From NCBI GenBank assembly GCA_029465975.1, contig CM055745.1, forward strand, positions 13,346,812 through 13,410,811: 64,000 nt of DNA. Direction: 5' to 3'. Origin of the DNA: Dallia pectoralis. Lineage: Eukaryota > Chordata > Actinopteri > Esociformes > Umbridae. Every line of letters starts with the position of its first letter. Positions within the stretch are counted from its first letter, which is position 1. Shown piece after piece: positions 1 to 10,925 of the stretch. The notes beneath the pieces were generated by a model, which saw nothing but the letters and a program-made list of their open reading frames with translations, searched no databases and was not told where the DNA came from. Position numbers and translations under genes: made by a program.

Positions 1-160
1 CACGGTGCAGTTCATTGCTTACCTGGGGGTCGAACGTTTTGTTAGATCAGTTTGTGTTGTTCAGAGAAATGGAAAACACCCACTGATGTCGGAAAATATA
101 CGGAGATCACACTCGTATGGGGAATAAATGGAAGTTTCTTTTTTTACTCATCCTCTGTAG

Positions 161-464
161 GAGATGGTTGAAGCAGCTGGTGAAGATGAGAGGGAGCTGG
201 CAGCGGAGATGGCAGCAGCGTTCCTGAACGAGAACCTGCCAGAGGGCACCATCAGTGGGCATCTCTGGTGGGGCACCCCATCCAGGAAGCTGGGTCTGGC
301 CAGTGGGCATGAGGAGAGAACTGGGACCACTAAGGGGGTGCTGTGACTGGCTGAGCTGGTCAACCCCATCTGAGCCAGCGTTACCATCTGAGAAGTTACC
401 ATCTGAGCTAGGTGCGATCTGAGCTGGTCTGAGCAAGCCTAGAGCAGAACGAGGCGGCCTTCAG
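161..464 (+). CDS. sf3b3: sf3b3 exon A (first in window), internally scrambled
   Basis: The acceptor ends CCTCTGTAG at 160. The exon starts with codons for EMVEAAGEDERELAAEMAAA and reaches NLPE at 244. It ends with LEQNEAAF at 439-464 before the donor GTGAGG; the trailing AG joins C of the next exon to make Ser. From recalled SF3B3 proteins about 96 bases are expected between NLPE and LEQNEAAF. Here there are 194, not a multiple of three, with stop codons. They mix exon pieces (coding for AGSGQWA and LVNPI) with pieces of the neighbouring 23-bp array. A normal protein cannot be read through this exon as given. Confidence 0.8.
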
Positions 465-3400
465 GTGAGGAGAGAACTGGGACCCGTTACCGTCTGAGCT
501 AGGTTAGCGTTACCGTCTGAGCTAAGCTAGGGGTGCTGAGCTGACTGGCTGAGCTAGGTTAGCATTACTATCTGAGCTAGGTTAGCGTTACCATCTGAGC
601 TAGGTTAGCGTTACCATCTGAGCTAGGTTAGCGTTACCATCTGAGCTAGGTTAGCGTTACCATCTGAGCTAGGTTAGCGTTACCATCTGAGCTAGGTTAG
701 CGTTACCATCTGAGCTAGGTTAGCGTTACCATCTGAGCTAGGTTAGCGTTACCATCTGAGCTAGGTTAGCGTTACCATCTGAGCTAGGTTAGCGTTACCA
801 TCTGAGCTAGGTTAGCGTTATCTGAGCCGTTACCATCTGAGCTAGGTTAGCGTTACCATCTGAGCTAGGTTAGCGTTACCGTCTGAGCTAGGTTAGCGTT
901 ACCATCTGAGCTAGGTTAGCGTTACCATCTGAGCTAGGTTAGCGTTACCGTCTGAGCTAGGTTAGCGTTACCATCTGAGCTAGGTTAGCGTCTGAGCCAT
1001 CTGAGCTAGGTTAGGTTCTGAGCTAGGTTAGCGTTACCATCTGAGCCATCTGAGCTAGGTCTGAGCTAGGTTAGCGTTACCATCTGAGCAGCGTTCTCTG
1101 AGCTAGTTACCATCTGAGCTAGGTTAGCGTTACCATCTCTGAGCTGAGGTTAGCGTTACCATCTGAGCTAGGTTAGCGTTACCATCTGAGCTAGGTTAGC
1201 GTTACCATCTGAGCTAGGTTAGCGTTACCATCTGAGCTAGGTTAGCGTTACCATCTGAGCTAGGTTAGCGTTACCATCTGAGCTAGGTTAGCGTTACCAT
1301 CTGAGCTAGGTTAGCGTTACCATCTGAGCTAGGTTAGCGTTACCATCTGAGCTAGGTTAGCGTTACCGTCTGAGCTAGGTTAGCGTTACCGTCTGAGCTA
1401 GCCCTCAGGACACTGAGCATTTAAAGTACCTGCATTGACAGAGATCACACTCAGTATGTAAACATTGCAATTGGCAGATTTGTAATGCCTTGTTTATCCA
1501 TGTTATCCTCTGTCCCTGTTCCCTTGTGTCCTGGCAGCGTGGCAGTGTGCCGGTTCGCCAGCGGAGGTGATGACTGGTATGTGCTGGTGGGCGTGGCTCG
1601 GGACATGATCCTCAACCCACGCTCGGTGGCAGGGGGGTTCATCTACACTTATCGGCTTGGCGGGGGTGGGGACAAGCTGGAGTTCATGCACAAGGTGAGT
1701 GACAGAAAGAGGATGTGACTAATTCGGTGGGTTTCGCTGGCGGTTGACCACAGTGTTTTACTCAAGAATTTCCCGTTACTAACTCGTTACATCGGGTGTA
1801 ATTGGCTGTCACACTCCCCCTCACTTCAGAACATTTATACTTTGTAGAAGCTGCCTGGCAGAGGTTGGTCATTTTTTTGGTGCTTGTTAGTTTTTTTCTA
1901 TATATATTAGAATTAATAGTCGCAAATGTTAAGCTTTTAATTTATCATATTTTTATCGATCATGTGTGTTACTGACTTGTAGGTGATGTAATTTCCAGGC
2001 TTCATGCATGACCAACAGCGATGGAATGTTGGGATTTTTAAGGACAAAAGTGCTTGTCCTAAATGGGTGCCTACGATACCAGCCGGTCAGATTTCTTTAC
2101 CAGCGAATACGTTTCCCCTAATAACATGGGACACTATTAAATATAAATATGCATTGTAATGTTTTCCAAAATTATTCTAATTGTATTCCTGTTCTGTCCC
2201 GTGGAAATACATCAATGAGCCAAAACATTGTGACCCGTCACCAGTAATGCGATTACATTCTAACAGGGGCACATGCCACGGTCTGGGTAGGTTAGATGGT
2301 TAGCAAACAATCACTACTAACAGCCACTGTGTCTTGCAAAATGTTAGTGTGGGTTATTTTATATAGGCGCTAAGGTGAACCTAGTTTACTACTGGACACC
2401 GTCAGGGATCTGCTATTAATGTCTTGGTGCCAAATACCACACGACACCTTCAGGGATCTGCTGCTATTGTCTTGGTGCCAGATACTACTGGACACCGTCA
2501 GGGATCTGCTATTAATGTCTTGGTGCCAAATACCACACGACACCTTCAGGGATCTGCTGCTATTGTCTTGGTGCCAGATACTACAGGACACCTTCAGGGA
2601 TCTGCTGCTATTGTCTTGGTGCCAGATACTACTGGAAACCTTCAGGGATCTGCTGTTAATGTCTTGGTGCCAAATACCACACGACACCTTCAGGGATCTG
2701 CTGCTATTGTCTTGGTGCCAGATACTACTGGAAACCTTCAGGGATCTGCTGTTAATGTCTTGGTGCCAGATACTACTGGACACCTTCAGGGATCTGCTGT
2801 TAATGTCTTGGTGCCAGATACTACTGGAAACCTTCAGGGATCTGCTGTTAATGTCTTGGTGCCAGATACTACTGGACACCTTCAGGGATCTGCTGTTAAT
2901 GTCTTGGTGCCGGATACTACTGGAAACCTTCAGGGATCTGCTGTTAATAACTTGGTGCCAGATACTACTGGACACCTTCAGGGATCTGCTGTTAATGTCT
3001 TGGTGCCAGATACTACTGGAAACCTTCAGGGATCTGCTGTTAATAACTTGGTGCCAGATACTACTGGACACCTTCAGGGATCTGCTGTTAATGTCTTGGT
3101 GCCAGCCTGGATACTAACTGCCAGATACTAAACCTTCTGTTAAGGGATCTGCTGTTAATAACTTGGTGCCAGATACTACTGGACACCTTCAGGGATCTGC
3201 TGTTAATGTCTTGGTGCCAGATACTACTGGAAACCTTCAGGGATCTGCTGTTAATGTCTTGGTGCCAGATACTACTGGACACCTTCAGGGATCTGCTGTT
3301 AATGTCTTGGTGCCAGATACTACTGGACACCTTCAGGGATCTGCTGTTAATGTCTTGGTGCCGGATACTACTGGAAACCTTCAGGGATCTGCTGTTAATG

Positions 3401-6400
3401 TCTTGGTGCCAGATACTACTGGACACCTTCAGGGATCTACTGTTAATGTCTTGGTGCCAGATACTACTGGACACAATAGTTGCACAACTCAGATTTTTGA
3501 CGCACACTATATATATCTTTTACTTAAGGTGGGTGTCTCCTGTCGAACTGTTTGTGTTGTTTGTTTGTTTTTTTGCTTTATTTGCACGATTCATGCATGT
3601 TTCTCCTAAATGATGCAGCTATGGGTCAGAACAAATTCCTTGTATGTGTAAACAGACTTGGCAATAAACCTGATTTTGGGAAATTATGCATTTTGGTTCC
3701 TAAGTTTTGCCTCATCAGTTAAGAATTTGTGTTTTTATCTGGCGTCTTTGCTAGTAGGTGCAGTTTAAACTCCCATAAAACATTCGAAAACAACTAGGCA
3801 TTTGAACAAAGCAGAACAACGACACATGGACTGGATCTGACTTGGACGTTTTTGGGTCCAATTTCTTACTCAGGGCTTCTAACATGAATGGCTCATTCCT
3901 CCACTCACCGGTTGGTAACCATGTTTACACTGTGTGGTCCCCACAGCTGCTTGTGGTAAAATGACACAAGGCCATGGCAGTCTGCGTCTCCAGGGAAACT
4001 CCGTTTCCGGGTGGTCATTCCAGCCCGCACTGACAAACTCAACGAACTTCACTGACTTGGCATATTTGTTCACGCGATAAAGAATCAGTTGTTTTTCAAA
4101 TCCATGTAACATTAGACCCTTTATAATGCCGCAATATAAATTGGACTTGGTGGGAGTCTGTTTTAGGCAAGGCGACATACAATGCAGCTCTGTATAATTA
4201 AATTGACAGCTTATGCCTGGTATTTCCTACTCAAGAATTTCTGTGCTTTTTATTATTATTTTTTTCAGGCGTTTTGTAAGGCATACAATTCAATAGCCTG
4301 TATACTGTCTAAAACCACGTCTTATTGTGGGTCCTGTCTCAGTGTTAACTGTCAATACACCGAAAGTTTATTCATGGTTTTTGCTTACAATACCAGAAAT
4401 CTGCTCTGTGACTCTTACGTTTTGAGGGGGAGTTTCTGGTTAAAGCAGCAGCTGTTAAGATGCTAACGGGATGTTGTTGTTTTTGGCAGACTCCCGTGGA
4501 GGACGTTCCCCTGGCCATAGCCCCGTTCCAGGGACGTGTGCTCGTAGGCGTTGGTAAACTGCTCCGCATCTATGACCTGGGCAAGAAGAAACTGCTACGC
4601 AAGTGTGAAAATAAGGTGTGATCAGCTGCATGACACTTCGCTCACTCAAACACAAACTTCGAAAGTGCTTGATTGAACCCCTGTGACATATTTCACAACT
4701 TCTTCAGTCCCCCGAGTTTTCCGTCTCCATTCTGTCAGTAGTTTGGAAAAAAGCACCTTTAAGATTAATTACAGCTTTGAGTCTTCTTGGGTATTTCTGT
4801 ATCAAAATTGTTCCATGACAAGCAGCATTTTTCAAGTATTTCCGCTGATTTCCTGTGTGATTGAATTTTGTGCTTTGGCCCTGACGTGCTTCTGGAGCCG
4901 GTCTAGAGTTTATTCCATTCTTCTGCTCACTGCTAATTTTTGTCTTGTGTTAACGTAAGTCTTTTCCCCAGTCTGTCATTTTTCTTATCCTCTTATTCAG
5001 ATTTTGCTGGTATTGAGCTCATTTCTTGTTCCTCTGTAGAGCCTTTTCATTAGCATGCTGGTGTCTCTAACACTACGCTCCTATTCCTAACCCATCATGC
5101 TGGTGTCTCTAACACTACGCTCCTATTCCTAACCCATCATGCTGGTGTCTCTAACACTACGCTCCTATTCCTAACCCATCATGCTGGTGTCTCTAACACT
5201 ACGCTCCTATTCCTAACCCATCATGCTGGTGTCTCTAACACTACGCTCCTATTCCTAACCCATCATGCTGGTGTCTCTAACACTACGCTCCTATTCCTAA
5301 CCCATCATGCTGGTGTCTCTAACACTACGCTCCTATTCCTAACCCATCATGCTGGTGTCTCTAACACTACGCTCCTATTCCTAACCCATCATGCTGGTGT
5401 CTTTAACACTACGCTCCTATTTCTAACCCATCATGCTGGTGTCTCTAACACTACGCTCCTATTTCTAACCCATCATGCTGGTGTCTCTAACACTACGCTC
5501 CTATTTCTAACCCATCATGCTGGTGTCTCTAACACTACGCTCCTATTCCTAACCCATCATGCTGGTGTCTCTAACACTACGCTCCTATTCCTAACCCACA
5601 TGCTGGTGTCCTATTCCTAACCCATCATGCTGGTGTCTCTAACACTACGCTCCTATTCCTAACCCATCATGCTGGTGTCTCTAACACTACGCTCCTATTC
5701 CTAACCCATCATGCTGGTGTCTCTAACACTACGCTCCTATTCCTAACCCATCATGCTGGTGTCTCTAACACTACGCTCCTATTCCTAACCCATCATGCTG
5801 GTGTCTCTAACACTACGCTCCTATTTCTAACCCATCATGCTGGTGTCTCTAACACTACGCTCCTATTTCTAACCCATCATGCTGGTGTCTCTAACACTAC
5901 GCTCCTATTTCTAACCCATCATGCTGGTGTCTCTAACACTACGCTCCTATTTCTAACCCATCATGCTGGTGTCTCTAACACTACGCTCCTATTTCTAACC
6001 CATCATGCTGGTGTCTCTAACACTACGCTCCTATTTCTAACCCATCATGCTGGTGTCTCTAACACTACGCTCCTATTTCTAACCCATCATGCTGGTGTCT
6101 CTAACACTACGCTCCTATTTCTAACCCATCATGCTGGTGTCTCTAACACTACGCTCCTATTTCTAACCCATCATGCTGGTGTCTCTAAACACTAACCCAT
6201 CATGCTGGTGTCTCCTATTCCTAACCCATCATGCTGGTGTCTCTAACACTACGCTCCTATTTCTAACCCATCATGCTGGTGTCTCTAACACTACGCTCCT
6301 ATTCCTAACCCATCATGCTGGTGTCTCTAACACTACGCTCCTATTTCTAACCCATCATGCTGGTGTCTCTAACACTACGCTCCTATTTCTAACCCATCAT

Positions 6401-9400
6401 GCTGGTGTCTCTAACACTACGCTCCTATTTCTAACCCATCATGCTGGTGTCTCTAACACTACGCTCCTATTCCTAACCCATCATGCTGGTGTCTCTAACA
6501 CTACGCTCCTATTTCTAACCCATCATGCTGGCTCCTATTTCCTAACCCATCATGCTGGTGTCTAACACTACGCTCCTACTAACCCATCATGCTGGTGTCT
6601 CTAACACTACGCTCCTATTTCTAACCCATCATGCTGGTGTCTCTAACACTACGCTCCTATTTCTAACCCATCATGCTGGTGTCTCTAACAACTCCTATTT
6701 CTAACCCATCATGCTGGTGTCTCTAACACTACACTCCTATTTCTAACCCATCATGCTGGTGTCTCTAACACTACGCTCCTATTTCTAACCCATCATGCTG
6801 GTGTCTCTAACACTACGCTCCTATTTCTAACCCATCATGCTGGTGTCTCTAACACTACGCTCCTATTTCTAACCCATCATGCTGGTGTCTCTAACACTAC
6901 GCTCCTATTTCTAACCCATCATGCTGGTGTCTCTAACACTACGCTCCTATTTCTAACCCATCATGCTGGTGTCTCTGCTCCTATTTCTAACCCATCATGC
7001 TGGTGTCTCTAACACTACGCTCTCTAACACTGCTGGTGCTCCTATTTCTAACCCATCATGCTGGTGTCTCTAACACTACGCTCCTATTTCTAACCCATCA
7101 TGCTGGTGTCTCTAACACTACGCTCCTATTTCTAACCCATCATGCTGGTGTCTCTAACACTACGCTCCTATTCCTAACCCATCATGCTGGTGTCTCTAAC
7201 ACTACGCTCCTATTTCTAACCCATCATGCTGGTGTCTCTAACACTACACTCCTATTTCTAACCCATCATGCTGGTGTCTCTAACACTACGCTCCAGTCAC
7301 ACTCATGCTTCGGCTGCCGTTTTATGTTGTGGTGAATTTATTGGTGGCAGGATGGAAATAGTTGTCTGTGGTCTAGTGCAGCTGGTGACAACTTCAGAAT
7401 GAAACTCCCGACCTGCCGTCCTTATAACCCACTGAGGTCTCTTAATAAAAATCTAATCAAATGTGATTGTGTGGCTGTGGAGAGGAAGCATTTTATACTT
7501 TCTGTATGGACCAAACTCCAGGATGTTGTGCCTTTTGCAGACAGTCAGTCCTCTAGGAGTGAAACAGCTAAAGGGAACCTAATTGTTCAGTAGTTTAATT
7601 ACATTTCCCTCTTTTAGTAGTTTAATTACAATTCCTGTAGTTTAATTACATTTCCCTCTGTCAGTAGTTTAATTACAATATCCGTAGTTTAATTACATTT
7701 CCCTCTTTCAGTAGTTTAATTACATTTCCCTCTTTTAGTAGTTTAATTACAATACCCGTAGTTTAATTACATTTCCCTCTTTCAGTAGTTTCATTACAGT
7801 TCCCTCTTTCAGTAGTTTGCTTACGTTTCCCTCTGTCAGTAGTTTAATTACAATTCCCGTTTCAGTAGTTTAATGGCATTTCCCGTTCTCAGCATGTTCC
7901 CAACCTGGTAACGGGCATCCATACAATTGGCCAACGGGTCATCGTAACTGACGTCCAGGAGAGTCTGTTCTGGGTGCGCTACAAGCGCAACGAGAACCAG
8001 CTGATCATCTTTGCGGACGACACCCACCCTCGCTGGGTCACCACGGCCTGTCTGCTGGACTACGACACCATGGCTTCAGCCGACAAGTTTGGCAACATCA
8101 CCATTGTAGGTGTCCCCGTTTCTGAATTATGTTTCTATCCGGCAAATGTTCTTGCGTCATATTGGATGCAACGTTTTAACTGAAGGTTTTGTCCGATACC
8201 TGATATTTTATGTACCTTCTCAGGTGCGCCTGCCCCCTAACACCAGTGACGATGTAGATGAGGACCCGACCGGGAACAAGGCATTGTGGGATAGGGGTCT
8301 GCTGAATGGAGCGTCACAAAAGGTACACGCTGGGTCTTGGTGTCTGGACCGCTGGGTCTTGGTGTCTGGACCGCTGGGTCTTGGTGTCTGGACCGCTGGG
8401 TCTTGGTGTCTGGACCGCTGGGTCTTGGTGTCTGGACCGCTGGGTCTTGGTGTCTGGACCGCTGGGTCTTGGTGTCTGGACCGCTGGGTCTTGGTGTCTG
8501 GACCGCTGGGTCTTGGTGTCTGGACCGCTGGGTCTTGGTGTCTGGACCGCTGGGTCTTGGTGTCTGGACCGCTGGGTCTTGGTGTCTGGACCGCTGGGTC
8601 TTGGTGTCTGGACCGCTGGGTCTTGGTGTCTGGACCGCTGGGTCTTGGTGTCTGGACCGCTGGGTCTTGGTGTCAGTGTTTGTCTGTCTGTGGTTTGCAT
8701 TGTCCTGGGCAAAGTATGTAACAGACCTGCTACCCACCTTGGCTGTTCTCCAGGGCAATTTGTGGTGAACATCCTTCATCCCAAATTGATGTTTTTCGGA
8801 AAGCTGTTAAGAGCTAAAAAGTGTTTAGGTAGCTGGTGGGAAGTTCCCTCCAAACGTCTGCATTTTGGGGCTAGTTGGCAGCATTTTCTGGGTGTGTGTC
8901 GTGAGACCTCTGTAACGTCCTGTTTGTGTCTAACCATGTTTGTGCTCCTGTCAGGCTGAAGTGATCATGAATTACCACATTGGAGAGACGGTCCTGTCAC
9001 TGCAGAAAACCACACTAATCCCCGGAGGCTCCGAGTCTCTAGTTTACACAACTCTGTCTGGTGGCATCGGCATCTTGGTGCCCTTCACCTCCCACGAGGT
9101 ACCTACTGACACGTGAAGCATTGAATTCAAAATCTAATGCCCTCACCCATCCATGTTCCGGGTCTGTCTGGGCCGGGGCGTCATGGTGTCCAAATGATGA
9201 GTCTTCATGTCTCTTCTCTGACCAACCAATGGAGATTCTAAATGGCCTCAGATCACATCGTTATACGCAATTTATACTGTTCATCGTATTCAAATGTAAA
9301 TCAGATCACATCGTTATACGCAATTTATACTGTTCATCGTATTCAAATGTAAATCAGATCACATCATTATACGCAATTTATACTGTTCATTCAAATGTAA

Positions 9401-10925
9401 ATTCAAATGCAATTTATAAATCAAAGTAAATCAGATCACATCGTTATACGCAATTTATACTGTTCATCGTATTCAACTGTAAATCAGATCACATCATTAT
9501 ACGCAATTTATACTGTTCATCGTATTCAACTGTAAATCAGTAAATCAGATCAACTGTAAATCATTACTCTACGCAATTTATACTGTTTATACTGTAAATT
9601 CACGCAATTTATACTGTTCAGCGTATTCAACTGTAAAAATCAGATCACGTATTCAACTGTAAATCAGATCACTAATTTATACTGTTCAGCGTATTCAACT
9701 GTAAATCAGATCACTGTACGCAATTTATACTGTTCAGCGTATTCAACTGTAAATCAGATCACATCATTATACGCAATTTATACTGTTCAGCGTATTCAAC
9801 TGTAAATCAGATCACTATACGCAATTTATACTGTTCAGCGTATTCAACTGTAAATCAGATCACTGTACGCAATTTATACTGTTCAGCGTATTCAACTGTA
9901 AATCAGATCACATCGTTATACGCAATTTATACTGTTCATCGTGTTCAAATGTAAATCAGATCACATCGTTATACGCAATTTATACTGTTCATCGTATTCA
10001 AATGTAAATCAGATCACATCGTTATACGCAATTTATACTGTTCATCGTATTCAAATGTAAATCAGATCACATCGTTATACGCAATTTATACTGTTCATCG
10101 TATTCAAATGTAAATCAGGACTTGTCTTTGACTGTTGTTTTCCTCAGGACCATGACTTCTTTCAGCACTTAGAGATGCACATGCGCTCAGAGTTCCCCCC
10201 GCTGTGTGGCAGGGACCACCTGAGCTTCCGCTCGTACTACTTCCCTGTAAAGGTGGGTACTGTGTGATCAAGTCTTAGTCCAGAGGGCAGTACCAGGACA
10301 CCCGTACTATACGCTTCAGCTGTGGTGTTGTATTTTCAATTCGCCGTAATACCAGATACACTGGTTGACAAATGCCTAGAAACGACTTCTCATTCTGAGT
10401 CCATTGGTCTTTATTAAATATATTTCTTTGTTGTTATAGTCGAGTTGGGAGTAAAATATGTTTGGGTAGAATTGGGTTATTTCAGAAAATGTTAAAGGAA
10501 CACGAATGAGTTAAGGAATGTCTTATTATTCAATTGTTTAATTACCCGTTTTACGAGTGTTGCATAGTTGGACCGTCTGTTTCTAACCCGTCCATCTTTC
10601 CGGTCGTTCTGTGTTTGCAGAATGTGATTGATGGAGATCTGTGTGAGCAGTTTAACTCCATGTTAACCGTTTCTAACCCGTCCATCTTTCTGGTGTTTGC
10701 AGAATGTGATCGATGGAGATCTGTGTGAGCAGTTTAACTCCATGTTAACCGTTTCTAACCCGTCCATCTTTTTGGTGTTTGCAGAATGTGATCGATGGAG
10801 ATCTGTGTGAGCAGTTTAACTCCATGGATCCTCACAAGCAGAAGAGTGTTGCAGAGGAGTTGGATCGTACGCCCCCGGAGGTGTCGAAGAAACTGGAGGA
10901 CATTCGCACACGCTACGCCTTTTAA
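161..10925 (+). CDS. sf3b3: Splicing factor 3b subunit 3 (SF3b130/SAP130), 3' part of gene, 8 exons
   Basis: SF3B3 is a large beta-propeller scaffold of the SF3b complex in the U2 snRNP, which recognises the intron branch point in the nucleus; it is also found in SAGA-type complexes. Only the C-terminal part (CPSF_A-like region) is here. Exons at 161-464, 1538-1694, 4490-4615, 7893-8105, 8224-8322, 8955-9098, 10148-10252 and 10785-10925 carry near-invariant vertebrate SF3B3 peptides such as DWYVLVGVA, RYKRNENQLIIFADDT, NKALWDRGLLNGASQK, CGRDHLSFRSYYFPVK and the C-terminus DIRTRYAF followed by TAA. From the second exon on, every junction is GT-AG and phases join without a break (327 codons). 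The first exon is internally scrambled, and the acceptor of the last exon is triplicated. Almost every intron carries a minisatellite. The identity is very secure; the state of the first exon is not. Confidence 0.96.
465..1401. repeat. Minisatellite, 23-bp unit (sf3b3 intron)
   Basis: Tandem copies of a 23-bp unit (GAGCTAGGTTAGCGTTACCA plus TCT) fill nearly all of this intron. Units are near identical in two blocks (about 560-820 and 1140-1400). Between them, at about 820-1140, is a stretch of truncated and rearranged units. Degenerate copies begin inside the upstream exon from about 355. Confidence 0.95.
1538..1694 (+). CDS. sf3b3: sf3b3 exon B
   Basis: The acceptor CTGGCAG ends at 1537 and the donor GTGAGT starts at 1695. 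The exon encodes VAVCRFASGGDDWYVLVGVA, then RDMILNPRSVAGGFIYTYRL and GGGGDKLEFMHK. This matches the vertebrate SF3B3 segment in length. Phase: two bases come from exon A, and the exon ends on a full codon. Confidence 0.96.
2205..2320 (+). mobile_element. Tc1-like transposon end fragment
   Basis: The stretch around ATGAGCCAAAACATTGTGAC resembles the terminal part of a common fish Tc1-like element. It is recognised by memory of the motif only. No matching end or transposase is present nearby. Confidence 0.4.
2322..2388. repeat. Dispersed repeat copy 1 (about 65 bp)
   Basis: The segment containing CAAAATGTTAGTGTGGGTTA and AAGGTGAACCTAGTTTACT recurs with few changes at 17922-17985, about 15.6 kb away in the il34 first intron. 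It stops where the 48-bp minisatellite starts. The family is unknown to me. Confidence 0.75.
2388..3475. repeat. Minisatellite, 48-bp unit (sf3b3 intron)
   Basis: About 22 copies of a 48-bp unit containing GGATCTGCTGTTAATGTCTT and GGTGCCAGATACTACTGG. The unit length is divisible by three and lacks stops in several frames, which creates long artificial open frames on both strands. Variants (TGGACACC or TGGAAACC; CAGATACT or CAAATACC) alternate, hinting at higher-order units. A degenerate joint lies at 3100-3150. Confidence 0.95.
3476..4489 (+). other. sf3b3 intron, no repeat seen
   Basis: T-rich intronic DNA between the 48-bp array and the exon at 4490. I see no gene, array or recognisable transposon here. 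The short open frames have no supporting splice context. Confidence 0.6.
4490..4615 (+). CDS. sf3b3: sf3b3 exon C
   Basis: The acceptor TTTTTGGCAG ends at 4489 and the donor GTGTGA follows 4615. The exon has 42 full codons: TPVEDVPLAIAPFQGRVLVG, then VGKLLRIYDLGKKKLLRKCE and NK. It closely follows the human SF3B3 segment as I recall it. Confidence 0.97.
5052..7291. repeat. Minisatellite, 42-bp unit, about 2.2 kb (sf3b3 intron)
   Basis: About 53 copies of a 42-bp unit containing CATGCTGGTGTCTCTAACAC and TACGCTCCTATTCCTAACCC. A single C/T variant (ATTCCTAA or ATTTCTAA) occurs in blocks: C in early units, T in later ones, with a few mixed. Deleted or scrambled units lie at about 5590, 6190, 6530, 6690 and 7015. 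Confidence 0.96.
7590..7885. repeat. Irregular AT-rich tandem repeat (AGTAGTTTAATTACA type)
   Basis: About ten imperfect copies of a roughly 28-bp unit, AGTAGTTTAATTACATTTCC followed by CTCTTTC. The array runs into the pyrimidine tract of the acceptor at 7892, so its CCCTCTTTC stretches could affect acceptor choice. Confidence 0.85.
7893..8105 (+). CDS. sf3b3: sf3b3 exon D
   Basis: The acceptor CCCGTTCTCAG ends at 7892. The exon has 71 codons, including VTDVQESLFWVRYKRNENQL, IIFADDTHPRWVTTACLLDY and DTMASADKFGNITI. The donor GTAGGT at 8106 is chosen over GGTGTC two bases later because it gives the family length before VRLPPNT. Confidence 0.96.
8224..8322 (+). CDS. sf3b3: sf3b3 exon E
   Basis: The acceptor CTTCTCAG ends at 8223 and the donor GTACAC follows 8322. 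The exon has 33 codons, VRLPPNTSDDVDEDPTGNKA then LWDRGLLNGASQK, an almost invariant SF3B3 stretch. The intron before it is only 118 bp. Confidence 0.96.
8326..8676. repeat. Minisatellite, 22-bp unit (sf3b3 intron)
   Basis: About 16 nearly perfect copies of GCTGGGTCTTGGTGTCTGGA plus CC, starting three bases after exon E. No stop codon arises in any of three + frames. G-rich on the + (sense) strand. The near perfection points to very recent expansion. Confidence 0.97.
8955..9098 (+). CDS. sf3b3: sf3b3 exon F
   Basis: The acceptor CTCCTGTCAG ends at 8954 and the donor GTACCT follows 9098. The exon has 48 codons: AEVIMNYHIGETVLSLQKTT, LIPGGSESLVYTTLSGGIGI and LVPFTSHE. Phase is 0 at both ends. 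Confidence 0.97.
9247..10125. repeat. Minisatellite, 53-bp AT-rich unit (sf3b3 intron)
   Basis: Tandem units of about 53 bp containing TCAGATCACATCGTTATACG and CAATTTATACTGTTCATCGT. Intact units lie at both ends. The middle (about 9390-9700) is a patchwork of truncated units with AACTGTAAATC variants. Confidence 0.93.
10148..10252 (+). CDS. sf3b3: sf3b3 exon G
   Basis: The acceptor TTTTCCTCAG ends at 10147 and the donor GTGGGT follows 10252. The exon has 35 codons: DHDFFQHLEMHMRSEFPPLC then GRDHLSFRSYYFPVK. Confidence 0.97.
10578..10826 (+). repeat. 82-bp tandem triplication spanning the last sf3b3 acceptor
   Basis: Three copies of a block made of the pyrimidine tract, the acceptor TGTTTGCAG and the first 41-42 bases of the last exon (coding NVIDGDLCEQFNSM). 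Exon-start positions are 10621, 10703 and 10785, exactly 82 bp apart. Only the third copy runs on into the rest of the exon. In the 325 bp between exon G and this block I see only unique intron sequence. Confidence 0.93.
10785..10925 (+). CDS. sf3b3: sf3b3 last coding exon
   Basis: From the third acceptor copy the exon encodes NVIDGDLCEQFNSMDPHKQK, SVAEELDRTPPEVSKKLEDI and RTRYAF, then TAA. Use of either upstream acceptor copy would lead to a different tail and an early stop, so this acceptor must be used for a normal C-terminus. Confidence 0.96.
   Translation, partial: NVIDGDLCEQFNSMDPHKQKSVAEELDRTPPEVSKKLEDIRTRYAF

Noticed and set aside
465..1401. CRISPR-like regular direct repeats
   Set aside because: Units are contiguous with no unique spacers, and the context is a vertebrate intron. 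The same holds for the other arrays.
5052..7291. Telomere-like CCTAACCC in each 42-bp unit
   Set aside because: Only one TAACCC per 42 bp, not a (TTAGGG)n tract; coincidence of the unit.
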